Below are positions 41,792 through 50,925 of a DNA stretch of 59,781 bases, piece after piece. The notes under the pieces were generated by a model that worked only from the letters and a program-made list of their open reading frames with translations, was not told the DNA's origin and ran no database searches. Where the stretch lies: NCBI RefSeq assembly GCF_007713465.1, contig NZ_VMSG01000035.1, forward strand, positions 1 to 59,781, given 5' to 3'. The position numbers and the translations under genes were made by a program. Origin of the DNA: Pseudomonas sp. H3(2019). Its GTDB lineage: Bacteria; Pseudomonadota; Gammaproteobacteria; Pseudomonadales; Pseudomonadaceae. The first letter of the stretch is position 1. The number at the start of each line of letters is the position of its first letter.

Positions 41792-42553
41792 ATGAAGATC
41801 GTCGTCATCGGAGGCTCCGGCCTCATCGGATCGAAACTTGTGAAGAACCTCCGCGAGCGCGGCCATGACGTGCTCGCAGCCAGCCCCAGCACGGGCGTAA
41901 ACAGCATCACCCGCGTGGGCCTGGCCCAGGCGATGGATGGTGCTGACATCGTAGTCGACGTGGCGAATGCTCCGTCATGGGAGGACCAGGCCGTCCTCGA
42001 GTTTTTCGAAACGTCGAGCCGTAACCTGCTGGCCGCCGAAGCGGCCGCCGGGGTTCGGCATCACGTTGCCCTGTCGATTGTCGGGAGCGAACGGCTTCCC
42101 GAGAACGGCTATTTCCGGGCCAAGGTCGCGCAGGAAAACCTGATCAAGGCATCCGGCATTCCTTACTCCATTTTGCGTGCCACGCAGTTCTTCGAATTTG
42201 TCGGCGGCATTGCCCATTCGTTTACCGTCGGCGAAGAGCTTTGCGTTTCGCCGGCGCTGATCCAGCCGTTGGCGTCCGACGACGTGGTGGCGGCACTCAC
42301 CGACGTCGTGCTGGCAGCTCCGGTGAATGGCACAGTCGAAGTCGCAGGGCCCGAGGCCATGCCGCTCGACGAGCTGATCAGGCGCTTTCTGCGGGCCACT
42401 CAGGATACTCGCCAGGTCGTACCGGACGTACACGCGCGCTACTACGGCGCCGTGCTTGACGATCAATCGCTGACACCCGGCAAGAATCCGCGCCTGGGCG
42501 CGATCCGTTTCGAAGATTGGCTCAGCCAGTCAATGGCCGAAGCGGGCCGCTGA
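41792..42553 (+). CDS. NmrA/SDR-like NAD(P)-binding protein
   Basis: 253 residues from ATG 41792 (GGAGAAAG site). Rossmann motif IGGSGLIGSKLVKNL at 6-20, then GADIVVDVAN, HHVALSIVGSERLPENGYFRAKVAQENL (the atypical-SDR catalytic region with Tyr and Lys) and YSILRATQFFEFV. It resembles NmrA-like sensors and reductases of the YwnB/azoreductase-like type. First gene of the four-gene operon. Role could be redox sensing or reduction of the exported compound. Confidence 0.8.
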   Translation: MKIVVIGGSGLIGSKLVKNLRERGHDVLAASPSTGVNSITRVGLAQAMDGADIVVDVANAPSWEDQAVLEFFETSSRNLLAAEAAAGVRHHVALSIVGSERLPENGYFRAKVAQENLIKASGIPYSILRATQFFEFVGGIAHSFTVGEELCVSPALIQPLASDDVVAALTDVVLAAPVNGTVEVAGPEAMPLDELIRRFLRATQDTRQVVPDVHARYYGAVLDDQSLTPGKNPRLGAIRFEDWLSQSMAEAGR

Positions 42554-42635
42554 GGCCTCCAGGGACAACTCAGGAAGGCGTCGCCCCGGTAATGGGGCGC
42601 GCCGTCACAACACCTACCCACGAAGGAGTATTGCC

Positions 42636-43049
42636 ATGGTTACCCGATTTCTCCTGGCCGCTGCTTTCGCAGCACTGTCGATCAACGCAGCGTCGGCCAC
42701 TGAGCCGCCCGCCGGCAAGGTGACAGTCGTGTTTGACCGTCCCATTCCCAACATCCCTGGCAAGAGCATGAAGGGTGTGGTCGTCGAGTATGGGCCGGGC
42801 GCCGCGTCGCCGTCCCACACCCATCCGAAAACGGCCTTCATCTATGCAACGGTCCTCGAGGGCGCATTTCGTATCAAAGTCAAAGGCCAGCCGGAAAAGA
42901 TCTACCACGTCGGCGAAAACTTCGTAGAGGAACCGGGTTCCGTGCACGAAGTCAGCGCCAACGCCAGCGCCACCGAACCTGCACGCCTGTTGGCCGTGTT
43001 CGTCCTCGACACCGACGAAAAGACGCTCGTCACACCGATCAAAAAGTGA
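42636..43049 (+). CDS. Periplasmic cupin-domain protein
   Basis: 137 residues with a clear signal peptide (AAFAALSINAASA). The cupin core follows: GAASPSHTHPKTAFIYATVLEG (His-x-His metal site), then GENFVEEPGSVHEVS, the second cupin motif with its His. Single-domain, so probably a metal-binding periplasmic enzyme or binding protein. Cotranscribed with the efflux genes by position (82 bases after the NAD(P)-binding gene). Confidence 0.8.
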   Translation: MVTRFLLAAAFAALSINAASATEPPAGKVTVVFDRPIPNIPGKSMKGVVVEYGPGAASPSHTHPKTAFIYATVLEGAFRIKVKGQPEKIYHVGENFVEEPGSVHEVSANASATEPARLLAVFVLDTDEKTLVTPIKK

Positions 43050-43146
43050 GCCGATCAACGCGCTCATAAATACTCGACAGCCGGGCGGCAGGCCACCGCC
43101 GCCCTGGGGCTGCTGCAGTGCATGGCATTGAACGGGAAATGAAAAA

Positions 43147-44244
43147 ATGAACTCGCTCCAGGACAAGGCTGCCATTGCTTCCAGTGCAAGCGCCGAGCCC
43201 CCCGTCGTAGTGGCTCGGCAAAACAAGCGCAAGACATTCGGCATACTGCTGTGTGTTGGCGCCGTGGTGGTCGTGGCTGCCTGGGGGGCCATGGCTGTTT
43301 CGAGCAGTTCAACCTTGACCGATAACGCTTATGTTCGTGGTGACGTGACCTCACTCGCCGCCAAGGTGGCCGGCTACGTCACTGCGGTAGAGGTCGAGGA
43401 CAACCAAACCGTCCAGGCGGGTGACGTCCTGTTCCGTATCGATGACCGGGACTATCGCGCCAAGCTTGTGCAAGCAGAGGCTAATGTCAGCGCTGCCCAG
43501 GCGCGCCTGATCCATGTTGATGCGCAGACCCAGCTTCAGCGTGCGCTGATTCGGCAGGCCGAAGCCCAAAGACGTTCGGCCACTGCCGATATGAATCTTG
43601 CGACCAAGACCCATGATCGCAGCCGCAAACTGATCGTCAGCAACGCGGTGAGCCAAGCCCTGGTCGATGAAACCGACACGGCGCGGTCCAGAGCCGAAGC
43701 GTCGGTATCGGCCGCTTCGGCAACGGTTGAGGCGCAACAGCAACACATCGCCGTCTATGCCGCCGAGAGAGAGGCTGCCGTGGCTGCCGTGTCGCAAGCA
43801 CAGGCTGCACGTGATCTCGCCCAGATTGATCTCGACAACACCATTGTCCGCGCGCCTGTGGGTGGCGTCGTCGGAAATCGCCAGGTTCGTATCGGCCGGC
43901 TCGTGACGCCAGGTGTTGCCTTGCTCGATATCGTGCAGGTCAATGATGTGTGGGTCGTGGCGAACTTCAAGGAAACCCAGCTCGAACATATCCGCCCCGG
44001 TCAGCACGTGCGCATCACGGTCGATGGCTACCCTGACGCGGTACTTGAAGGCGTGGTCGATAGCTTTGCACCGGGGAGTGGGGCGGCGTTCAGCTTGCTG
44101 CCGCCCGACAACGCAACCGGAAACTTTGTCCGTGTCGTGCAGCGGGTTCCGGTCAAGATCCGGCTGGCCAACAATCCACTGCCGGGACGCATCGTGCCTG
44201 GCTTGTCCGTGCGGGTGGAGGTGAGGCAAGGGAAAGGCTCATGA
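43147..44244 (+). CDS. HlyD/EmrA-like efflux adaptor
   Basis: 365 residues. A short cytosolic N-terminus, one membrane span at about 32-55, then DNAYVRGDVTSLAAKVAGYVTAVEVEDNQTV, the biotinyl-lipoyl half-motif of EmrA. A long coiled-coil hairpin rich in Ala/Gln/Arg lies at about 105-220, then the second lipoyl half (IVRAPVGGVVGNRQVRIGRLVTPG) and a beta-barrel. The 3' end overlaps the next start by 4 bases (ATGA), so it is coupled to the EmrB-like permease. It bridges the inner-membrane pump to an outer-membrane channel not encoded here. Confidence 0.88.
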   Translation: MNSLQDKAAIASSASAEPPVVVARQNKRKTFGILLCVGAVVVVAAWGAMAVSSSSTLTDNAYVRGDVTSLAAKVAGYVTAVEVEDNQTVQAGDVLFRIDDRDYRAKLVQAEANVSAAQARLIHVDAQTQLQRALIRQAEAQRRSATADMNLATKTHDRSRKLIVSNAVSQALVDETDTARSRAEASVSAASATVEAQQQHIAVYAAEREAAVAAVSQAQAARDLAQIDLDNTIVRAPVGGVVGNRQVRIGRLVTPGVALLDIVQVNDVWVVANFKETQLEHIRPGQHVRITVDGYPDAVLEGVVDSFAPGSGAAFSLLPPDNATGNFVRVVQRVPVKIRLANNPLPGRIVPGLSVRVEVRQGKGS

Positions 44245-45836
44245 ACACCTTTGCCAGCGCCACGCCGAGCAGCGCCAAGGCTATGACGGGCGCCTTGCTC
44301 ATCGTGGGCATCGTACTGGCCACGCTGACGGAAGCGATCGCCGGCACCGTTCTATCGATCGGGCGCGGCCATATCATCGGTGACACCTACGCAACACCTG
44401 ATGAGTTTGCCTGGCTGGACGTCGGCTACACCGCGCTAAAGCTGATCGGCTTCATCATGGCTCCATGGCTGATGCAGCGTTTTACTGCGCGTAACCTGAT
44501 CATCGGTTCAACCCTGGCCATGGGTCTGGCGTGCTGCATCGCCGCCATCACCGCTCGGCTGGACCTGCTGATCGCGCTTCGCATCATTCAAGGCTTCGCT
44601 GGCGGCACCCTGCTGGTGGCGGGCCAGACGATGATTTTTCGTGCCTGGCCGCGTGCCCTTCAGCCGATCCTTCAAGCCGTGTTTGCCATGGGCTCCGTGG
44701 TCGCGCCGGCGACTCTCGCCCCGGCCCTTCAAGGGTGGTTGATCGACAGCCAGTCCTGGACCTGGATTTTCTTCAGTGTGGTGCCGCTGGCCCTGGCGGC
44801 AACCGGCCTTTTGCTCATTGCAGACCACCCCATGCCCGCCAAGGGCCGGCAGCGTCCCTTTGACTGGCTCGGCTTCTCTCTGATCTCGGCCACCCTGATC
44901 TGTGTTACCTACGTCCTCAGCCAGGGCAGCCGATGGGACTGGTTCGAGGAACCTCGGGTCCTGATGTTGACGATGATCGGTACAGCCGCGCTGCTGGCAT
45001 TTTTCGGCCAACAAATGTTGGCCAAAGGTCAGGGATTGCTCGATTTCACGGTGTTCAAATCGAGCGATTTTACCTTTGCCTTTATCGTCAGTTTTGTCGC
45101 CGGTGCCGCCTTGTTCGGCAGTGCGTTTTTGATTCCGGCGTTCGCCCTGTCAGTGCTTGCGTTCACACCGACTGATGCCGGCATGCTCCTGTTGCCCAGT
45201 GGTGTTTTTTTTGTTGGCTCGCTGCTCATCGCTGCCTTTCTCATCAAAGTCCGTCGCGTTCCACCGGTTGCGACAGTGCCCTTTGGCATCCTGTTGATCA
45301 TGGGGGCGATGTGGATGCTGTCCGGTTCCACCAGCGAAAGCGGCACCGACGACATGATGGCGGCCATCCTGTTACGTGGCCTGGGCCTTGGTTTCCTGTT
45401 TCTGTCGATCACGCTGATCGCCTTCAGCGACCTCAACAGCCGCAACCTCGCCAGTGGCATTGGCCTGTTCAATACGGGACGTCAATTGGGCGGTTTAATG
45501 GGCGTCGCCGGGCTCCAAACCCTGATCGATCATCACATCGTCATCAATGTCGCGGCACTCGGCGCCAACGTCACCCCAGGGGGAAATGCCGTCATCGAAC
45601 GGCTGACGACCATCACGGCGATGCTGGTGGGGAAGGGGATGGATCAAGCAGCCGCTGGCCGGGTAGCGCCCAGCCTGCTGGGCAAGGTCGTGTCAGGTCA
45701 AGCCACGGTGATTGCTTTCGATACCGCGTTCTACGCTGTGGCCCTGCTGTTTGTGGTCGCCGCGCCTATGCTGATCGGCATCAAGATTGGTCTGGCGCGC
45801 CATGCGAAAGCGCGCGCTGAGCAAACTGGCGCGTGA
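44241..45836 (+). CDS. EmrB-like MFS permease (DHA2)
   Basis: 531 residues with 14 predicted spans. It is translationally coupled to the adaptor gene. Segment RIIQGFAGGTLLVAGQTMIF corresponds to motif B (R..QG..GG), and SVVAPATLAPALQGWLID to the span-5 motif. Length matches EmrB (about 510-530). With the adaptor it would export a toxic organic compound or fatty acid. An ordinary outer-membrane factor must be supplied from elsewhere. Confidence 0.87.
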   Translation: MNTFASATPSSAKAMTGALLIVGIVLATLTEAIAGTVLSIGRGHIIGDTYATPDEFAWLDVGYTALKLIGFIMAPWLMQRFTARNLIIGSTLAMGLACCIAAITARLDLLIALRIIQGFAGGTLLVAGQTMIFRAWPRALQPILQAVFAMGSVVAPATLAPALQGWLIDSQSWTWIFFSVVPLALAATGLLLIADHPMPAKGRQRPFDWLGFSLISATLICVTYVLSQGSRWDWFEEPRVLMLTMIGTAALLAFFGQQMLAKGQGLLDFTVFKSSDFTFAFIVSFVAGAALFGSAFLIPAFALSVLAFTPTDAGMLLLPSGVFFVGSLLIAAFLIKVRRVPPVATVPFGILLIMGAMWMLSGSTSESGTDDMMAAILLRGLGLGFLFLSITLIAFSDLNSRNLASGIGLFNTGRQLGGLMGVAGLQTLIDHHIVINVAALGANVTPGGNAVIERLTTITAMLVGKGMDQAAAGRVAPSLLGKVVSGQATVIAFDTAFYAVALLFVVAAPMLIGIKIGLARHAKARAEQTGA

Positions 45837-45921
45837 GACGCGATACACCAGCCGTCGGGCTTTGGATCAAGGCGTTTTGCGAGTAGGGATTAGGTGGACG
45901 CGCCATCCTCGAAGCCATTAG

Positions 45922-46122
45922 CGGGGGGCTGATGTCCAGCGTTTCGAACTTGGGATACACCGCTAACCGGTCACCGTCGAAGATCACCCGCTCGAAGGCC
46001 ACCGACTCGCCATTGAGCAGCACCAGTTCGACCTCGGTATCCCGAGCGCCTCGATCATGTGCTTGACCGTCACCCCTCGCGCGCGCTAGTAGGTAAAGGA
46101 CTGCCGCCACCGTTCGTCCGCC
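45922..46122 (-). pseudogene. Decayed partial copy of the Mut7-C gene
   Basis: Nearly the same sequence as 39380-39590: it encodes TEVELVLLNGESVAFERVI, then FDGDRLAVYPKFETLDISP. A 7-base deletion relative to the intact copy, several substitutions and loss of both ends make it non-functional. It lies between the efflux operon and the GntR gene, 7 kb from the intact gene and in the same orientation. Confidence 0.85.
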
Positions 46123-46178
46123 AGGTTCGGTAACCCTTATTGACAGAAAAATGCATCAGGAGAATACTCGGCCAATAT

Positions 46179-46190
46179 TCATATATATGA
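46179..46190. promoter_or_regulatory. Palindrome upstream of the GntR gene
   Basis: TCATATATATGA, a perfect 12-base palindrome 26 bases before the GntR start, in an A/T-rich promoter-like stretch. It could be the autoregulatory operator; assignment is inference. Confidence 0.35.
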
Positions 46191-46215
46191 CTAGATAACA
46201 AGGTGAATAAAGTCG

Positions 46216-46947
46216 ATGAATTCCCTGTCCAGTGATGTCCGCCTACCGCTTTATCAACGCCTGCGTGATCAGTTGGCTGAACAGATTGCCAACAATCGCT
46301 GGCGTCCGGGGGAGGCCATTCCCACTGAAGCTGCGCTTTCAGCGGAGTACACACTGTCCACTGGCACCGTGCGCAAAGCGGTCGACGCGCTGGTCAGTGA
46401 GGGCGTTCTGGAGCGTCAGCAAGGTCGAGGCACCTTCGTGCGTCGGCCTCAGTTTCAATCTTCGCTTTTCCGATTCTTCCGCTTCCAGACCGCTGCGGGT
46501 GAACGCCAGGTACCGGAGAGTCGCATCCTGTCTATTGAATCGGTGGCCGCACCCTCGGCAGTGGCCCAGGTGTTAGGGCTGCCAATCGACGCGCCGGTTA
46601 TTCGCATTGTCCGCGTTCGTCTTCTGGATGTTCAGCCGGTACTTGCCGAAGAAATCTGGCTGCCTCGCAGCCGGTTTCAGCCGCTACTGGAGATCGACCT
46701 GAATCGAAAAGGGCCATTGCTTTACCCGATTTACGAAGAAGTCTGCGGTCAGGTCGTCGCCTCTGCCGAAGAAGCACTCACCGCCGAGTCTGTAAATGAC
46801 GTGCATGCGCGGTTATTGAAAATACCGGTCAACAGTCCCGTGGTGGTGATCGAGCGTCTGGCGCGTGACTACGCCGGTACGCCTCTGGAGTGGCGGCGCT
46901 CCCGTGGGCATGCCGAGCATTTCCGTTACAGCGTGGACATTCGCTAG
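46216..46947 (+). CDS. GntR-family regulator, HutC/UTRA type
   Basis: 243 residues. Winged helix: LYQRLRDQLAEQIANNRWRPG, then LSAEYTLSTGTVRKAVDALVSEGVLERQQGRGTFV. A UTRA effector domain covers about residues 95-240 (VIRIVRVRLLDVQPVLAEEIWLP is typical). It precedes the permease/amidohydrolase/permease genes on the same strand and is probably their repressor, with the transported compound as ligand. Confidence 0.85.
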   Translation: MNSLSSDVRLPLYQRLRDQLAEQIANNRWRPGEAIPTEAALSAEYTLSTGTVRKAVDALVSEGVLERQQGRGTFVRRPQFQSSLFRFFRFQTAAGERQVPESRILSIESVAAPSAVAQVLGLPIDAPVIRIVRVRLLDVQPVLAEEIWLPRSRFQPLLEIDLNRKGPLLYPIYEEVCGQVVASAEEALTAESVNDVHARLLKIPVNSPVVVIERLARDYAGTPLEWRRSRGHAEHFRYSVDIR

Positions 46948-47084
46948 CGCATTGCCTGAATAGCGGATCGCTCACCGGCGAATCGATCGCTGGCGGATTC
47001 ATCGTTTTGTTTGCCATGACTGGCCTCGTAGCGGCGCGGTTCGCTCTCGGCTGCCTCATGTTCCACCTATAAGGATAAGAAATC

Positions 47085-48368
47085 ATGTTCAGCTGGTATC
47101 GCCAAGTCACTCCTCGGGAGCGCAAAACGTTTTGGGCCTGCTTCGGTGGATGGTCGCTGGACGCACTGGAAGTACAAATGTTCGGCCTGGCGATTCCGGC
47201 ATTGATTGCCGCCTTCGCCCTGACCAAGGGCGATGCCGGGCTGATTAGCGGTGTCACGTTAGTCACTTCGGCCATTGGCGGTTGGGTAGGGGGGACGTTG
47301 TCCGACCGCTACGGCCGGGTGCGTACGTTGCAGTGGATGATCTTGTGGTTCTCCTTCTTCACCTTTCTGTCCGCCTTCGTCACCGGGTTCCAGCAGTTGC
47401 TGATCGTCAAGGCGCTGCAAGGCTTCGGCATTGGCGGTGAGTGGGCTGCCGGCGCGGTACTGATGGCCGAAACCATCAACCCGAAATACCGCGGCAAAGT
47501 GATGGGCACCGTCCAAAGTGCCTGGGCCGTAGGTTGGGGCGTGGCGGTCGGGGTTTTTGCGTTGATTTATTCGTTCGTACCGCAAGACATGGCCTGGCGT
47601 GTGATGTTCATCGTCGGCTTGTTGCCGGCACTCCTGATCATCTGGGTTCGGCGCAATGTCGAGGAGCCCGACAGCTTCCAGCGTCTGCAAAAAGAACACG
47701 TTATCCCACAAAGTTTTTTCAAATCCCTGGCCGGTATTTTCCGTCCTGAACTGATCCGCGTGACCCTGTTCGGCGGGCTGTTGGGCCTGGGCGCACACGG
47801 CGGTTACCACGCCGTGATGACGTGGCTACCGACCTTCCTCAAGACCGAACGCAACCTGTCGGTGCTGAACTCTGGCGGCTACCTTGCCGTGATCATCCTT
47901 GCCTTCTGGTGTGGCTGCGTCGTCAGCGGATTCTTGATCGACCGTATTGGCCGCCGCAAAAACATCGTGCTGTTCGCCCTGTGCTGCGTCGTGACCGTGC
48001 AGTGCTACGTGTTCCTGCCCCTGACCAATACCCAAATGCTATTCCTCGGTTTTCCGCTCGGCTTCTTCGCGGCGGGCATTCCGGCCAGCCTCGGCGCACT
48101 GTTCAATGAGCTGTACCCGGCGGACGTGCGCGGCGCTGGCGTGGGGTTTTGCTACAACTTCGGCCGAGTGCTCTCGGCGGTATTCCCGTTTCTGGTCGGC
48201 CATATGAGTGACTCCATGTCACTGGGCTCGGCCATTGGCATCGACGCCGGGATCGCTTACGGCGTGGCCGTTATCGCGGCCCTTTGCCTGCCGGAAACCC
48301 GTGGTCGCAGTCTCGACGCTGCGATCCCATCCGTCTCGGTGCAAGGCAGCGAGAGCGCCCGAGCGTGA
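47085..48368 (+). CDS. MFS permease, aromatic/organic-acid type (AAHS/SHS-like)
   Basis: 427 residues, 12 predicted spans. The first span carries the DALEVQMFG acid-transporter signature (compare D.xD in PcaK, BenK, NanT). Motif A is GTLSDRYGRVRTL and its mirror DRIGRRKNI follows span 8. GIGGEWAAGAVLMAE is shared with proton-driven carboxylate carriers. It likely imports the substrate of the amidohydrolase 19 bases downstream. Confidence 0.82.
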   Translation: MFSWYRQVTPRERKTFWACFGGWSLDALEVQMFGLAIPALIAAFALTKGDAGLISGVTLVTSAIGGWVGGTLSDRYGRVRTLQWMILWFSFFTFLSAFVTGFQQLLIVKALQGFGIGGEWAAGAVLMAETINPKYRGKVMGTVQSAWAVGWGVAVGVFALIYSFVPQDMAWRVMFIVGLLPALLIIWVRRNVEEPDSFQRLQKEHVIPQSFFKSLAGIFRPELIRVTLFGGLLGLGAHGGYHAVMTWLPTFLKTERNLSVLNSGGYLAVIILAFWCGCVVSGFLIDRIGRRKNIVLFALCCVVTVQCYVFLPLTNTQMLFLGFPLGFFAAGIPASLGALFNELYPADVRGAGVGFCYNFGRVLSAVFPFLVGHMSDSMSLGSAIGIDAGIAYGVAVIAALCLPETRGRSLDAAIPSVSVQGSESARA

Positions 48369-48387
48369 TGATCATTACTTGCGATAG

Positions 48388-49242
48388 ATGAAACCCATGT
48401 CTGATACCTGTTCAACACCGATCACTGGCATCGATTCCCATGCTCATGTCTTTAGTCGGGAGCTGAAGCTGGCCGCTACACGGCGCTACACCCCTGACTA
48501 CGATGCCACGCTTGCGGAGTATCTGAATCACCTGGGTGCCCATGGCTTGAGTCACGGCGTATTGGTGCAGCCGAGCTTTCTGGGCACCGATAATAGCTAC
48601 CTGCTGGCGGCGCTGAGGCAAGTGCCGGAGCAGTTGCGAGGAGTGGTCGTGCTAGAGCCGGGTGTTAGCCGTGCCCTGTTGAATGACATGGCTCACCTAG
48701 GCGTGGTTGGCGTTCGCTTGAACCTGATGGGCAAGGCGTTACCTGATTTTCGCAATCGCGCCTGGAGAGAATTTTTCAGCCACATCGCTGACCTTGACTG
48801 GCATGTCGAATTGCATCGGGAGGTAAAGGATCTGCCGGCACTGATCCATCAATTGACGCCGTTCGGTTTGAAGCTGGTCATCGACCACTTCGGACGGCCG
48901 GACGCCAGTTTGGGCGTCGATCAGCCAGGGTTTTCCGAGTTACTGGAATTGGGATCGAGAGGGTCGATCTGGATGAAGGTATCGGGAATTTATCGTCTGG
49001 GAGGTACGCCGCAACAAAACCTCAATTTCGCCCGATCGGCATTACCGCTGTTGGAGCAAAGTTTCGGCCGCCACCAACTGGTATGGGGCAGCGACTGGCC
49101 ACACACGCAGCATGAGAAAAACATCGGTTTCGACACCGTAATCGATCAGCGGCAAGCCCTGGAGTGTTCGATGCAACTGAGCCATTCGTTGCTCGTGCAA
49201 GCACCTCGACGGTTATTCGGTTTTGCAAAACGTGAAGGCTGA
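48388..49242 (+). CDS. Metal-dependent amidohydrolase, dicarboxylate-lactonase-like (LigI/PDC hydrolase)
   Basis: 284 residues (ATG 48388; ATG 48397 also possible). A TIM-barrel hydrolase with the N-terminal metal motif IDSHAHVF (His18, His20), VELHREV, VIDHFGRPD and WGSDWPHT with the catalytic Asp. This set is that of 2-pyrone-4,6-dicarboxylate hydrolase LigI and 4-sulfomuconolactonase-like enzymes, which open lactones. No ring-cleavage genes are nearby, so the lactone is probably imported ready-made by a flanking permease. Confidence 0.8.
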   Translation: MKPMSDTCSTPITGIDSHAHVFSRELKLAATRRYTPDYDATLAEYLNHLGAHGLSHGVLVQPSFLGTDNSYLLAALRQVPEQLRGVVVLEPGVSRALLNDMAHLGVVGVRLNLMGKALPDFRNRAWREFFSHIADLDWHVELHREVKDLPALIHQLTPFGLKLVIDHFGRPDASLGVDQPGFSELLELGSRGSIWMKVSGIYRLGGTPQQNLNFARSALPLLEQSFGRHQLVWGSDWPHTQHEKNIGFDTVIDQRQALECSMQLSHSLLVQAPRRLFGFAKREG

Positions 49243-49399
49243 AGCTCACCCACGCCTTTGCAGATGACCCTTCATCCCACCCACGTGTAACGAAAACTTG
49301 CAGACAGTCTGAAATGCGACGTTGCAGTCAAACCTCTCGTGCCGCATCGAGAGGTTCTGCGCAAGAGCAGCCTATTACAACTACAAGAGAGCAGTTTCC

Positions 49400-50731
49400 A
49401 TGAACAAGCCATCCAATACTGAAATTGAAAAATCGACCATGCGCAAGTTGGGGATTCGCCTGATCCCCTTTCTCGTACTCTGCTATTTCATCGCCTACAT
49501 TGACCGAGTCAATATCGGTTTCGCTGCCCTGACCATGAACCAGGACATCGGCCTGACGGCCAGTGCCTTCGGGTTCGGCGCCACGCTGTTTTTCGTCGCT
49601 TATGTACTTTGCGAAATGCCCAGTAACATGGCCATGGAACGTTTCGGTGCCCGCCGGTGGATCGCGCGCATCATGATCACCTGGGGCATCGTCGGTTTCT
49701 GTTCGGCATTTGCGGTCGGACCGATATCCTATTCGATCTCCCGATTCCTCTTGGGGGCAGCCGAAGCCGGCTTCTTTCCCGGCGTAATTCTTTACCTCAC
49801 GCAATGCATCCCCAAAGCGTACATGGCTCGAATCGTTGCGCTATTCATGGTGGCGATACCACTCTCCAACTTTCTCGGCTCACCGGTGTCGGCACTGCTG
49901 TTGCAATTAGACGGTCTGGCCGGATTCAAGGGATGGCAGTGGTTACTGATGCTTGAAGCCATTCCCGCCATCACGCTGGGATTGCTCGCGCTGAAAGTGT
50001 TGCCAAATCGGCCAAGCGAAGCGAAATGGTTGACTCAACAGGAACAGGGTTGGCTAGGCGAGCAACTGACTAACGATAAGGCCGCGCGCGAAAGTGGCAT
50101 TCCTCAGCACGCTCACAGCATAAGTGGCACCCTCAAGGCCGTGTTTACCAACAAATATGTATGGGTGCTTTCGATTATCTACATGGGCAGTTCGGCAACC
50201 AGCAACACGCTGTCGTTGTGGATGCCGCAGATCCTGAAATCCTTCCATCTGACCAACATGCAAACGGGTCTGCTGAACATGATTCCGTTCGGCATGGCCG
50301 CAGCGTTCATGATTTTCTGGGGACTGCGTGCGGACAAGAGCGGGGAGCGGATCAAGAGCACTGCTATTCCGCTAGCCATTACTGCGGTGAGCTTTGCTGC
50401 CACGCTGTTCACGGACTCCCTGACCATTACGCTGGTACTGCTGACGCTCGTATTGATGGGTAACTATGCGATCAAGGGGCCGTTCTGGGCACTTTGCTCC
50501 GAATCCCTGCCGCCGGCGACGTTGGCCACCGGGATTGCAGCGATCAATACTTTTGCCCACCTGGGTACGGGCGCCATGAGTTCGGTGATCGGTGTACTGC
50601 GTGATCAGACCGGGAGCTTTCCAATTGCACTGATGCCGCTCTGCATCGTGACCGCTATCGGTTCGCTATTGGTGTTTCTGATTGGCAAACAGAACGATCG
50701 TGCGAAGCAAATCGCTACGGTCGGCAACTGA
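49400..50731 (+). CDS. MFS permease, anion:cation symporter (ACS) type
   Basis: 443 residues from ATG 49400. The N-terminal segment RKLGIRLIPFLVLCYFIAYIDRVNIGFAALTM is the hallmark of tartrate/4-hydroxyphenylacetate/phthalate carriers (YxDRxNxxxA). Twelve spans follow, with GAAEAGFFPGVILYLT. It carries organic anions with protons. As the fourth gene of the GntR-headed cluster it is the second, unrelated permease around one hydrolase. Substrate unknown. Confidence 0.83.
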   Translation: MNKPSNTEIEKSTMRKLGIRLIPFLVLCYFIAYIDRVNIGFAALTMNQDIGLTASAFGFGATLFFVAYVLCEMPSNMAMERFGARRWIARIMITWGIVGFCSAFAVGPISYSISRFLLGAAEAGFFPGVILYLTQCIPKAYMARIVALFMVAIPLSNFLGSPVSALLLQLDGLAGFKGWQWLLMLEAIPAITLGLLALKVLPNRPSEAKWLTQQEQGWLGEQLTNDKAARESGIPQHAHSISGTLKAVFTNKYVWVLSIIYMGSSATSNTLSLWMPQILKSFHLTNMQTGLLNMIPFGMAAAFMIFWGLRADKSGERIKSTAIPLAITAVSFAATLFTDSLTITLVLLTLVLMGNYAIKGPFWALCSESLPPATLATGIAAINTFAHLGTGAMSSVIGVLRDQTGSFPIALMPLCIVTAIGSLLVFLIGKQNDRAKQIATVGN

Positions 50732-50925
50732 CCCATTGCTTCTGAGGAGGCTCGAAATGGGCGAGCATCCTCGTTGCGTATGATCCAGTGTTCGACATTC
50801 GGCGTTGAATCAGGCTGGGCATTATCCATGGCAATCAAAGGCCAGTACTATGACGGCCACCCCTTTTCCGGTACCAACACTCGAACCGGCAGAATACCGA
50901 TGAATCGTTCTTCAGGGAGATATCC

